DNA of 64,000 nucleotides, taken from assembly GCA_025667525.1 (NCBI GenBank), contig JANFOE010000191.1, positions 186,001 to 250,000 of the forward strand, given 5' to 3'. Shown piece by piece: positions 27,001 to 37,029 of the stretch. Source of the DNA: Glebionis coronaria. Its lineage: Eukaryota; Streptophyta; Magnoliopsida; Asterales; Asteraceae. The notes beneath the pieces were generated by a model. It saw only the letters and a program-made list of their open reading frames with translations, searched no databases and was not told the DNA's origin. Numbering within the stretch: the stretch's first letter is position 1; each line of letters begins with the position of its first letter. A program made the translations under genes and the position numbers.

Positions 27001-28052
27001 AATATTATGCCGAGGAGATCCTGAAGGCTCTGAATACCGTTCAACGGCCAGGTCTTCATGAATCAGAAAGAGCTCCACCTCCCATGGATCAAGATAATCA
27101 GATTGCTCTTGACTTCTTTGTCACCAATGATCTGGTGTATCTACTGAAGGGGTCATCAAAGTACGCAACATCCCTGACATTGCTGAAAGCTGCCAACTGG
27201 GGGACAATACCCTTCATCGAGGAAAAGGTAAACCGACTCTGGGTCCCTAAGATAAATCGTAATTATGATATGTATGCTGTCATAGGTGCATCTCATTGGG
27301 ACGAACGAGTCAGAAGGGCGTACAGGTGTTGCTGCTTAGTCAATTCTGGACGCTCAGTTAGATCCGATATCCGCATCTCCAGCATTTTAGGGATGAAAAC
27401 AGAAGCCAAGAATGGCTACTATCATGTGACGGAGATTCGCTTGAAAAGGGAGGATGACAGGGAATACAGAATCCAGCAGGGAGATTTTTCCATCATTCGC
27501 CTTGAGGATATCGAAGATATGCTGCTTCTGATGACCAGAGATCAACTGACACATATTCCTCGTGAAGACCTGATTGCGTTGAATACAGCACTTCGCATGT
27601 TCACACGAAGCGTTGTCATCAAAACACGAGTTGAAGATCTTCAATTGGGAGTCGAAAGCTATCAGAGGAAGCTCAATTTAACCCGTCCTGTGAACCAAGT
27701 GTTACCTCAACATGTAGCAAGATGTCCCTATACCGGCATTTCTGTTCCGAATTCCGGCATCTTCTACTTGAACAGTCGAGGATTGATGAAGTTTATGAGG
27801 GTGGGGGAGCTCCACAAGTATAGTGATGGCACTCTTATACAAGTCAGAGACAAGTTGGAGCATCTGAACTCGGGTGGGACTTTGCCAGAAATGACGGAGG
27901 ATTGGCATCCAGGTTACCGGCAGATGGCGAAGTATGTCATCAAGAAGATCGATCAGAAGCTCCGTGAACGTAGATTGATGAGGAGCTTGGAAAGATTTGT
28001 GGGTGGTAGACCATATGGAGTGCACTACAGGACACTGCAACGATCCATCTGA
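24087..28052 (+). CDS. 1321-residue coiled-coil, acidic protein of nested element E
   Basis: The only long undamaged frame in the window. The start is chosen at ATG 24087: A at -3, and a splice acceptor just upstream. Residues ~20-260 form a globular domain (FVPNNYRLKE, YLYEFWATKE, FRKIFGFRP, YPRFIKLIIHYFM). Residues ~300-345 are Lys-rich, like a nuclear targeting signal; ~405-465 are Pro/Thr-rich; ~475-585 form a long heptad-type coiled coil; ~670-750 are almost entirely Asp/Glu; ~780-810 are Lys/Ser-rich. Residues ~890-1321 form a second globular domain ending in basic residues. I see no zinc knuckle, protease or polymerase motif, no signal peptide and no membrane segment. The N-terminal pattern resembles, from memory, hypothetical proteins associated with copia elements in Asteraceae, sometimes placed where Sireviruses carry an extra (env-like) ORF. 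Function unknown; a structural or chromatin-binding role is speculation. Confidence 0.8.
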   Translation: MTNPTVQQLQDNRAAAIAEAKTLKFVPNNYRLKEVSHSTHNGFKVATAMLDKSHFKYALRRSASVPYDYLYEFWATKERTSNKITFSLDNKQQTLTVSDFRKIFGFRPILKGLAAYSPNPTKDQMMEMFTAIGCLDIRTPSEFTTAKIGQPWKAIFGILSRCLTPKTTGYDAVRPPIIKMFYGMFKGMGIDYASLLWEEFTFQLFTNTKGKIKTYQYPRFIKLIIHYFMENDTSINKLAGSRHHMIDDDDLVDLRQETHSNTVIPGPIPSHLLTDEIIASDDYTNLLAEIEKQRASLLAGEDSSTTVKSKGKRKQADLPEPKTKKKKTEGKKGKGKDLMRLRDEADIADPDLEKTEKQMMKTAIKRSRKDTGGSGSGVRIDVEDEYIEPHDVDEFGSPENYSTSKEQSIPVSTPPPPPTQPLTTQPPPTQPLPTKQVSTPLPPPPPKPILSTAVTTEPIPSTSTTSATSAMAAIVLGEMLDKHVDAHKREMNELRQELNKRAQSEEASRKAQEELIAKFAADMEATRKAHAEELAQVKRDEANRHKARIARLKAIKDDLKEQNDALEATIEQKVKDSVESLMPKLRDDLKTLAADNLMIKSSNPSEAAYKIAYDLTDFELKKILKARMKELGSFDKSRKQRALFKSLNDAIMEDDRLFKTFGSVVPYHILPEEEREESEEDEGTGGEEEEEEEEDKNEEEDEDENNDEDDENDEDDDNDKDDEDDDEDDEDDDDEDGDDDNDGNDGGDGHQESVKGSNADKGEQSEKGDKGASSKKVVKSGTKSKKDAAPKEKSTSTESRRSKWRHDVNATTGSSIPGTFIHKSIPVTTNPVSSCVVTPVIAESVTEPEAAQHSPIHDTAEMPESEADVHISTPLQQNPQSTVPEPSTRNWEDTLEIDETAPPQAWIMAAAQYDPITDADKDVLYLRIRSPIDLCAFLAHEYKTSVTPSLVKKVLKDKRLRAKTRLPQMEFEYYAEEILKALNTVQRPGLHESERAPPPMDQDNQIALDFFVTNDLVYLLKGSSKYATSLTLLKAANWGTIPFIEEKVNRLWVPKINRNYDMYAVIGASHWDERVRRAYRCCCLVNSGRSVRSDIRISSILGMKTEAKNGYYHVTEIRLKREDDREYRIQQGDFSIIRLEDIEDMLLLMTRDQLTHIPREDLIALNTALRMFTRSVVIKTRVEDLQLGVESYQRKLNLTRPVNQVLPQHVARCPYTGISVPNSGIFYLNSRGLMKFMRVGELHKYSDGTLIQVRDKLEHLNSGGTLPEMTEDWHPGYRQMAKYVIKKIDQKLRERRLMRSLERFVGGRPYGVHYRTLQRSI

Positions 28053-29216
28053 AGGGTCGTACATTTCAGGTCACTCTATATTGGTATTATTTGTGAATAT
28101 GTATATTTGTGAATAATGTGCGTTAATGGCTTGTTGTAGTGTTAAAGTATGATAATTTTTCAAGAATTTCTCACGATATTCTAAATCTTTCAAAATATAT
28201 CATATTAAAGCACTACAACTACCCCTTATTAACTTAAGGGGGAGCAATCAGTTGTTCTATGGCCAAACAACAATTTCATTTTTACCCAAAGACCGGTTAA
28301 TCCATTCAATATCCCAAATATTAATGGTTAACATTTTGGATAAGGGGAGAAAATGGGATTAAGGAGACGTAAATGATACTTGGCTAAAAGATGAAAAAGA
28401 CTTAAAGATTATCCAACTTAATATGTGTAAAGCACGTGTTAAGGGGGAGCGTTTTTGATGAACAAAACACCTAAGGTACAAAACTTTTGATTTCAATATC
28501 ACAAGTACTTTAGGTGATTTTCAATGATTTTTCATGGTGGCAATTCCTTCCCAAAACACGCTTAATTCACGACGGATGTGGTGACAAAAGGGTGGTAGGA
28601 ATAGGTTTAGTCCAATGATTCATCAGAGCCGATGGAATCTTCCCAAGGACAATTCCCTAGTTAGAATAAGAAGTCCTAGGAAAGATGGAGAAAGAATGTG
28701 AACGTAGCTGAATGCCGACCAAGTACTTAAGCTAGCACTGGAACAATCACAACAAGGTGCTAGTGATGACGTATTGGTAAGCATTGAAGGGGTTGAAGAA
28801 TGAAAAAGAAATGTAAAGATAAAGGGTGTAAAGAAAGAAGCCCTCCTTACAACTTTAGGCAGAAACCGGGTCAATACATATGCTATTGAGGTCATTTTTG
28901 CTAATGATTCTCGGTATTGAAGAAAGACATCATGGACCCAGTGATGCAATGCACAACCCTTCCCCAGCTAACTCAAATATCTCTCAAAAGGTATTTGTTT
29001 TAATCACACGGAGATCAACACGTTATCTACTGGTTTATTCACTCCGAATAGACTAGTATTGAAAAGGTGGCACTCCTCTCCAGCCATCGCTCACTAAATC
29101 AAAACGCACAATCGAGTCTAGAGCCAAGAGATCATCAAAAGTCTCATTAGGACACTTTCCATTTATTCCTTGCTTTCTCACACACTGTGACAAGTAAGAG
29201 ATTTTCATGAGTCCTA

Positions 29217-29609
29217 CGCAGTATTCCTGTAATATTGCCAGAACATCCGAGTAGTACGCAAGTATTTCAATGAAGATGGAAATCCTGCTTGAGCCAACAT
29301 CAAACAAGCTCATGGTAGGTTACACGTGCGGTTCTTTTAGAACCAATCTTGTGAAAAACTGGAAGGTAACAGTGGTTTAATTCTTAATTGAACTTAAACT
29401 CGTTCCAGGCCTCTTCGCATTATCATAAGATCTTGCCAGAACACTCAGAGTGACTCTTTATTGACCACAGTGACGAGTGGAAATCCTTCTAGTGTCAACA
29501 TCAAACAGCACTTGGTAGGTAACGCGCAAGATTCTTTATGAATTGAGCTCGTGACAACTGGAAAGCAACGATGGTGAAAATCTTAATTGAAATTCACTTG
29601 TTCCAGGTT
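29217..29609 (+). repeat. Diverged ~195 bp tandem duplication
   Basis: Two successive blocks (about 29217-29410 and 29411-29609) share TTGCCAGAACA, CAACATCAAACA, TTGGTAGGT/ATGGTAGGT, AACTGGAA and TTAATTGAA...TTCCAGG in the same order and spacing. Confidence 0.7.
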
Positions 29610-29847
29610 TCATGAATTGACGGCTTTTTAATCACAAGGATAATTTATCCAAGTGATTCACTCTTTATGTTCGCAGTCAGCTTTGGACGGTCGAGTAAAG
29701 AGAACGGGTTCACCCGCGAAATCCTGTCAGGAAGTTACTTAATTGAAACTATCCGTCACGGGTACGATATCTAATATCGTCCAACGGTCTTCACCGACCG
29801 GAGGTAAAATGCTACCGAATTAGAATAAAATGTTCAAAGCCATTTTA

Positions 29848-29967
29848 TTCGTGTCGTTGCTGTGTACCTGCTAAAGACGGTGGCGTTGCTGTGTACCTGT
29901 TGAAGACGGTGGCGTTGCTGAGTACCAGTAAAGACGGTGGTGTTGCGGTGTACCGGTAAAAGTCGTT
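29848..29967 (+). repeat. ~30 bp minisatellite, four units
   Basis: Units of the form GTTGCTGTGTACC followed by a short variable part and AAAGACGGTGG; the fourth is the most divergent. Confidence 0.85.
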
Positions 29968-30300
29968 CCCACATGCTTATGTCTTTTGCAACAAAGTTTA
30001 GCAAAAATTCAAGAAAGTAAAAGATGAAGTCTTCCGCTGTACCAAACTCTGAAGCTTTCAAGAATTCAACAAAAAGACGTAAGTGTGTGGAACATGAAGT
30101 CACGAGGAGGCAAAGTTCACAAGAAAGGCAAAGATCGCACGTGAAAGGCCAAAGAACAATGTTCTCAAGTCAAAGCCAAAAAGATCAAATCAACATATTC
30201 ACAACAAAAGAAAGAAAAGAAGAAAAGACTACGAGCTAAAGAACGAAGACTTAGTATAGTATGCTAGGTTTAGAACTTTGTAACGTGGAGTGACCTCCCT

Positions 30301-30311
30301 TAGGGGGAGAT
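30301..30311 (+). promoter_or_regulatory. Polypurine tract of element E
   Basis: TAGGGGGAGAT directly before LTR start TGTTAGAAA. It primes plus-strand DNA synthesis in copia elements. Confidence 0.75.
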
Positions 30312-30639
30312 TGTTAGAAATACGTTTTTACGTATATTAAAAGTATCGGTCACTCCACAATAATATTCATGTTGTAATAGCTCGTAGTTAGATATTAGTT
30401 ATCATTTGCTTATTAACTTAAGTAAGAACCGGTCCATGGGCTTGTCATGGACCGGCCCAAGTCCACTTATGACTTGGAGTATAAATACCCCTTTCCACTA
30501 AGGAAAGGGGTTGGTTGTTGTTTCATTCACTTTCATATTAATAAAACCTTCCATTTATTCTCTCACTTTCTCTCTCTAGTTTCTCTCACTAGAAAAACAT
30601 CAACCCACTTCATAGATTCATAGGTTATCAATTTCTACA
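30312..30639 (+). repeat. Element E 3' LTR (328 bp) with TATA box
   Basis: Bounded by TGTTAGAAA and TTTCTACA, which are nearly inverted. TATAAATA at 30480-30487 is a good promoter element. Just downstream is a perfect inverted repeat CCCCTTTCC/GGAAAGGGG (30488-30510), and upstream CCGGTCCATG/CATGGACCGG (30429-30455). The sequence after it (AAGTATAAG) is where the A/B family sequence resumes. No second copy is in the window. Confidence 0.82.
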
Positions 30640-31859
30640 AAGTATAAGTATTGTATTTATGTCATTTATGACTAAAAGTATCTTTGTCTAAAGAAGTTGT
30701 ACTGATGGCAATTATGAAGGCAGACATCGCCTCATACATTAGTAAACGTCTAGCTATTGCAAAGGCCATCATCTGAATTTGATTCGATTTGGGTCATCGT
30801 CGACAGACTGACCAAATCTGCTAATATCATTCCCGTTAATGATAAATGCAAAAGAGTTATGTAAACATAGCGTGCCTGTATCGATCATCTATATCAAGAT
30901 CCTCGCTTCGCATCGAATTTCTAGAGATATGCTCAGAAATCATTGAGAACGAACCTTGATGAGAGTACTATGTACCACCCCAAATCAAAGGGACGAGGAA
31001 AAGTAACGATACAAGGTAATATAAGTGCTGTTTTATGTTTGAATGAATGACCTTTGGTAATAAACCGTATAATCGTTTTCCTTTGGAGATATTATCATTG
31101 ATAGTTATCGTGTTAGGATCAAGATCGAATCTTGCTAGGATCTAAATATTGAAGCATCTGTAAGCAAGAGTTGAGATGAAGACATCCGACATACACCCAT
31201 TGTGAGTTGGACATGTCTTTTAGGTTTAAGGTTTCCTATGATGGCGAACCTATCCTTGCAAAATACCCGACCCGCGGGATCTGAAATGATTATTGAAATT
31301 AAGATCTGATTATTGACTGCCGATAGTGGACAAGAGGTTATGTGAATATGAAATGTAGATCTTGAAGTGCCAAATGGGTAGCGAAGTTATGCCACAATTT
31401 TTAACCATGGAAAAAAAAAATGAATTCATGATCTGACAAATCATGGGATATAAGTCCCCGTTATATGGGACCATTGAGATGATATAAAAGATTGGTTTGA
31501 AAGGCATATAAGCTGGATCTACCCTAGGACTTCAAAGACTGCGTGAATTATGTTTCGTATATCGAACTTGATGGAATATCTATCAAGTGAGAATCTGATT
31601 ATTCTTAGTAGAGCTTAGATCGGCGAAAAGTTGCATTCATCAGAAACCCGTGAACATCATGGATAGAGAAAGTAAGTCAACATTTAGCCTGATCTTATTC
31701 CCGTAGTTATGTTTGATGAAACTCGCTTATTATGATGGATTACACTTGTGAGAAAAGATCGGATGTGGAGGAAATACCCACATGGCTTTAACTCTATAAG
31801 AAGCGAGTAGTAAGGTAAGATGATCTTTGAGGACAAAGATCCTGTTTAGGGGTAAATGT
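30640..31859 (+). pseudogene. Degenerate integrase and chromodomain end of element A
   Basis: Integrase core text IWVIVDRLTKSANIIPVND (about 30780-30840), a TMYHPKS-like block near 30970, then a C-terminal block with IGEKLHSSE (about 31620) and DRMWRKYPHGF (about 31760-31790). All carry stops and frame breaks. It ends with the PPT TAGGGGTAAATGT at 31847-31859. It parallels the complement of 6007-7260 in element B. Confidence 0.75.
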
Positions 31860-34800
31860 TGTGACAATCCGTCAATTTATGGTTGATATTTTATTCTCCA
31901 TATTTATTTGAAAACATTATTTTAATGTTACAATATGAACTCACATATTTTTGGGAAGAAATTTGGATTTACGTCTTGAAGTAGCGTCGACTACGTCTAA
32001 ACCGGAGGATTCAACGTTACGTGCTTACGTTTACATACACCGTCTTTGGTGACAGTCTGACATTTCAGAAAATAAATTTATCCGAGAATATTATCTCATC
32101 CCACTAATACACATGGGATGGCACAACATGACACCACATCAAAGATGTGGCATCATGTTAACTTGTAGCTTACAAGTGTAAGCACTAGCTTAACACTTAA
32201 GCTAGTTTCTTCCACTCATCCCATAAAAACAACTAGCTACTCATAACCACCATTTTCACTCATGCAAACCACTCTCATCCTCCCATTTCTCTCAAAAATT
32301 CGTCCTACTCTCACCCTAAATAACCCATTTGATCTTGATTTAACCATGAAATCATATGTTATTCACACATATGATGAAAAACACATTGAAGTTATGAAGA
32401 TTGGAGGTGATCTTAACATGTAAAAAGGAGTTTTCAGGGGAGTTTGGGGCTGATTTCTCAAGGAGTTTTCATGAAGAACAAGGTCTGATTTTTGGAGGAA
32501 TCTACAAATACTTGGTGATCCTAGAAGTGGTGTTGATATCTCATAAGATTGGTTACCCAAAACCATGTCTTGTTCATCCAAAAGCTCATCATTTCATCAT
32601 CATGGTGGTATAAAGATTGTTCTCCTCATCCTCTTGTTATTTTGATTATGTAATCATGTATTTTCTTTCCTATTGTATATGTATATGATGATTATATGAT
32701 GATAAAAGTGTTATGTGGGGATTTGGTGTTGATAAACATGATTAAAAAGGTGAAAAACCATAAGAAACAAGGTTAAAATCTTGGTTAAATTTGTTGGCTG
32801 TATAAAACAGTAAAGAAACAGGTCATGGACTGATAAAATGATGAAGTAGAATCCATTTACAGTAAACTATATGTCTTTTACACATGTGATAGTTGGCCAT
32901 GCAATGGAATCATTGTAATGAGTGAGATATGATCAAAACAAGTTTAGGGTATAAATATGAGGTTACTGTTTTGGACGATTTTTAGAAAATACTTAAAGGA
33001 TGATTCAACAGTAGCTATAGGAGAGTTAAATGGAGAACATATTATGTAGTTTATGTGATAAAAATTTGAGCTTCTATCTCCATATAGAACTCAAGATATG
33101 GCAGTTTTGGTGAAAGTGAAGATAAAAATCAGATTTTTGGAATTAATGTTTATTATTATTATATAAGCACTCACATTTTAATGTATAAAATGTAAAAATA
33201 AAAACCCACTAACTTATAAAACTTATTTATATAAATATATAAAAGGTTAATTAGATGGATAAATTATATAAATGGTAATGAAATAATATTTATAAGTCAT
33301 AAAAACTATAAACTTGATTTTTACGACTTTTTCGGCTATCGCCGTAAAATTAACGTTTTCCGCCAAATAAAAATTAGACGACCAAACCCGTCTAATGTAA
33401 AGTTTATAAAAGTAATATACTGATATATAAGTATCTAATACAAGTAAAAACCGATAAAACCCGAACTATAAGAAATACGGACATTTACGAGCTAGTTAAG
33501 CATATTGGACTAATAATTGGACTAAATAAGATAAAAACTTGTAAAAAGAACTTATTGGGCTTAACCCATTTGGGCCCAACATGGAAGTATACATACTGAT
33601 AATATAGGTATAAAAGGGATTAAAATAAGTTAAAGAACTTATAATAAGTTTATTGGACTTAAAACACGAAAATAGGTGAAACTAGTAAACTAGTATAAAA
33701 GTTATCGACATATAACACAAAAATGAGTAAATGAGGATATGTAAACCAACTTGATCATCATATATATAAAATCATCATATGTATACATAATTGTTACTTT
33801 CATAAAGTCATTGGACATGAGTCTAAGACGAGTATTATTTGTCTAGGTCTCCGTGATTGAAGCACGTACCGTACATCCGAATTGCCGATAACCCGCCTTC
33901 CCACATCATCGTGAGTTCATAGCCTCACACTCTTTTAAATGTTTTTATAAATGTTTTATAAACCCACGAGGGAGATAACATGTTAGTTTTTATAAAATAG
34001 GACACCATTTGTCTTGATTGTTTGTTTATTGATTTGGACCCGAATGATTGAATGACCCGATTGTATGACCCGATAAATGATTAAAGGACCCGATAGATGA
34101 AATTAAATGGATTATTAAAGTTAGGTTATGTCACTAAAAGTCCCATTAGCATGAATTGTGTACTACCGGGAGTTGGTAGACGCTTATCCATTTAATAGTA
34201 CTATTTGGGGACGATCACCCCAGTTCGCGCCTTGACGGTTGATCCCCGTCGTGCCACATTGATTGGTAAGCGAATTTATGTATGAGAAGATTTCCATAGC
34301 GTGACCTTTGTGACGACACGCTACTTTAGATGGGCAAAATTTGGTATCGGGTTAGCTACCCGTTGTTGGTTTATTAAGGTAACAATGTCATGCGGCTTAT
34401 AATAATCCAATCACCGAAATACTAATACACGCTCTGAATTACGATGTATTGCCTGACTAGCAATACAGGGTCATACTATTGATATTATGTTCGTGTTTTG
34501 GTTTTCATAACCATATTCATATAACGGTTTTTATTTTCATACAACGTTATAAGACGTATTGTATGATATTTTTGCGACATTGGCTCGTATAATGATTTTT
34601 AAGGCAAATGCCTATATTATGATTTTGATGAAGATTTGTATAAAATGACTGGCTATTTTATGGCCTATTAAAATGATTTGTACAAAATGATTTTCAGTAA
34701 TAATTTTATACTGATATTATATTGATGGATTTTATTTAACTCTATGAATTCACTCGGCGTTATCGCTGACCTTTTCTTTTAACATGTTTTATCTCAGGTA

Positions 34801-35057
34801 CTTGAAGGTAATTCTCGGGAAGACGACAAGAATTCATGGCCCGCACTTAAACAATATTTTCCATTCAAATATTTTGTAAAACTTTGTATGAAATGTCATG
34901 ACTTGGGACCGATGTAACTTTGATATTTATGAATGGAAATGCTTTATTAATAAACGACGCGATTTTTATGCGTTGTCTATGATGTGAGTAATGTGCTATC
35001 CCGTAACACCAACTAGTCTTCCGCTGTATTGAGTTGTATAAATTTGGGGGTGTTACA
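31860..35057 (+). repeat. Element A 3' LTR (3.2 kb, with internal deletion)
   Basis: TGTGACAATCC...GGGTGTTACA. Relative to the 5' LTR, about 290 bp are missing after 32097, between two ATTAT-type microhomologies. Otherwise very close to 15414-18904 except at the first ~230 bp. Confidence 0.92.
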
Positions 35058-35062
35058 GCCTC
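35058..35062. other. Right target-site duplication of element A (GCCTC)
   Basis: Identical to 15409-15413; H pol continues in frame directly through it. Confidence 0.93.
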
Positions 35063-37029
35063 CACCCACCACCGTTAAGGGAGTAAGGAGTTTTCTCGGC
35101 CATGCCGGCTTCTATCGTCGTTTTCTACAAGACTTCTCTAAGATAGCTCGGCCTATGACCCATCTTTTGGAAAAAGAGACTCCTTTCATCTTTTCGGATG
35201 AGTGTATTCAAGCCTTTGAGATGCTTAAAAAGAAGTTAACCGAATCTCCAATCTTAGTTGCCCCAGATTGGGATCTACCTTTTTAAATTATGTGTGATGC
35301 TAGTGATTATGCGGTAGGTGCGGTTTTGGGGCAACGTAAACTAAAACACTTCTTGCCTATACACTATGCAAGTAAGACTATGACGGATGCTCAAACAAAG
35401 TATACTACAACGGAAAAGGAGTTTCTTGCCGTTGTGTATGCTTTTGAAAAGTTTAGGCCGTATCTCGTCTTGTCTCAAACCATATTGTATACGGATCACT
35501 CGGCTATCAAATACCTTTTTAATAAACAAGATGCTAATCCGAGGTTGCTCCGGTGGATTCTCCTCCTTCAAGAATTTAATGTTTAAATTCTAGACAAAAA
35601 AGGAGCCGAGAATCTCACGGCCGATCATTTATCTCGACTTGAGAATCCTTACCAAAGCGATCGAGAAAACAAGGAAATTAATGAAACATTTCCTCTCGAG
35701 ACGCTTGGTATGGTTACTTTTCGTGGTGATGATAGTACCCCATGGTTTGCGGACATCGCAAATTACCATGCGGGGAAGTTTGTGATCAAGGGTATGTCGT
35801 CCCAACAAAAAAGAAAGTTTTTCAAGGATATCTCCTACTACTTTTGGGACGACCCCTATTTGTTTCGTGTGTGCGCGGATCAAGTGATTCGTAGGTGTGT
35901 GTTTGGCAAAGAAGCTCAAGATATCCTTAAATCTTGTCATGAGGGACCCACCGGGGGACATCATGGTGCAAACGCCACCGCGAAGAAAGTCTTTGATGCC
36001 GGCTTCTTTTGGCCTTCCATATATCGTGATGCCCAAGACTTGATCAAGACTTGCGATGCTTGTCAACGTCAAGGAAAGAACTCACAAAGGGATGAAATCC
36101 CTCAAAACATTATTCAAGTTTGTGAAATCTTTGACATGTGGGGAATCGATTTTATGGGGCCGTTTCCATCATCAAAAGGAAACAAATACATTCTCGTAGC
36201 CGTGGACTATTTGTCTAAATGGGTCGAAGCTAAGGCTTTGCCCACGAATGATGCTCGGGTTGTGGTGAAATTTTTGAAACAACTCTTTGCTAGGTTTGGA
36301 ACTCCGCGGGCTATTATAAGTGATCGTGGGACCCATTTTTGTAATAAACAATTTGCAAAAGTTCTAAAGAAATATGGTGTCACTCATCGACTTTCTACGG
36401 CTTATCACCCTCAAACGAGTGGTCAAGTGGAGGTTTCAAACCGAGCTCTTAAAAGGATTTTGGAGCGTTCTATTGGAGAGAATCGCACTTCATGGTCGGA
36501 TAAATTGGACGATGCATTGTGGGCTTTCCGTACGGCTCACAAGACGCCAATTGGTTGTACACCATTTAGGTTGGTCTACGGAAAAGCATGCTACTTGCCA
36601 ATTAAACTCGAACGTAAGGCGTATTGGGCTCTTAAGCATTGTAACTTTGATTTGAGGACCGCGGGTGATCATCACAAGGTTTAATTGAATGAACTAAGTG
36701 AATTAAGGGATCAAGCTTTTGAAAATTCTTTGATCTACAAGGAGAAGACTAAGAGGATTCATGACTCTAAGATCAATAACCGCATTTTCAATGTTGGTGA
36801 TCAAGTCCTCTTATTCAACTCTAGACTTAAGATTTTCTCGGGCAAGCTTAAATCCCGTTGGTCCGGACCATTCACCATTGCTCAAATTTTCCCTTATGGT
36901 ACCGTTGAGCTATCTCAAAAAGACGGTCCTAACTTTAAGGTGAATGGTCATCGTGTGAAACATTACTTTGGAGGGGACATACCTACAGAGGTTGTCCCGG
37001 ATCTTCAAACTTTCCCTAAGGACCAATGA
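35058..37029 (+). pseudogene. Element H pol: RT end, RNase H, integrase, with three stops
   Basis: Continues the RT split at 15413 in one single frame to TGA at 37027. RT thumb/connection (VRSFLGHAGFYRRFL, 35080-35130). RNase H begins near 35290 (CDASDYAVGAVLG, TTTEKEFLAVVYAFEKF, YTDHSAIKYL). The integrase has an HHCC zinc finger (GGHHGA near 35956, CDACQRQG near 36055) and catalytic D-D-35-E at 36148 (GIDFMG), 36322 (SDRG) and 36430 (QVEVSN). The C-terminal part runs to LQTFPKDQ. Three in-frame TAA stops at 35284, 35584 and 36682 break it, each at a position where the family has Glu, Glu and Gln by my recollection. No frameshift is seen, so decay is by point mutation only. Not functional as it stands unless the stops are read through. 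Confidence 0.92.

Larger units (their letters stand above)
28053..30311 (+). other. Non-coding 3' region of element E
   Basis: No supported gene. It contains two copies of TTAAGGGGGAGC (28234-28245 and 28439-28450), a diverged ~195 bp tandem repeat, a ~30 bp minisatellite, a purine-rich stretch (30020-30245) and the final PPT before the LTR. Confidence 0.65.
22996..30639 (+). mobile_element. Element E: copia-like element, 5' end missing, with a large intact ORF
   Basis: Foreign to the A/B family: aligning A with B shows B continuous here while A carries 7.6 kb of extra sequence. The right end is a clear LTR (30312-30639) preceded by the purine tract TAGGGGGAGAT, an arrangement typical of Ty1/copia. 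No 5' LTR or primer site is present; the left junction coincides with a small loss of A sequence, so the 5' end was probably deleted. No gag, protease, RT or integrase is seen. It holds a leader with a probable intron, a minisatellite, a 1321-codon ORF, and 2.2 kb of non-coding DNA with further repeats. Confidence 0.7.
15414..35057 (+). mobile_element. Element A: Tekay/Del-type chromovirus carrying nested element E
   Basis: 5' LTR 15414-18904, primer site 18908-18919, degenerate interior 18905-22995 and 30640-31859, PPT at 31847, 3' LTR 31860-35057, and a perfect 5 bp TSD GCCTC on both sides. It is the same family as B but in the opposite orientation, in the same host element. Without nested E the interior is about 5.3 kb, close to the 5.6 kb of B. 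Confidence 0.93.
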
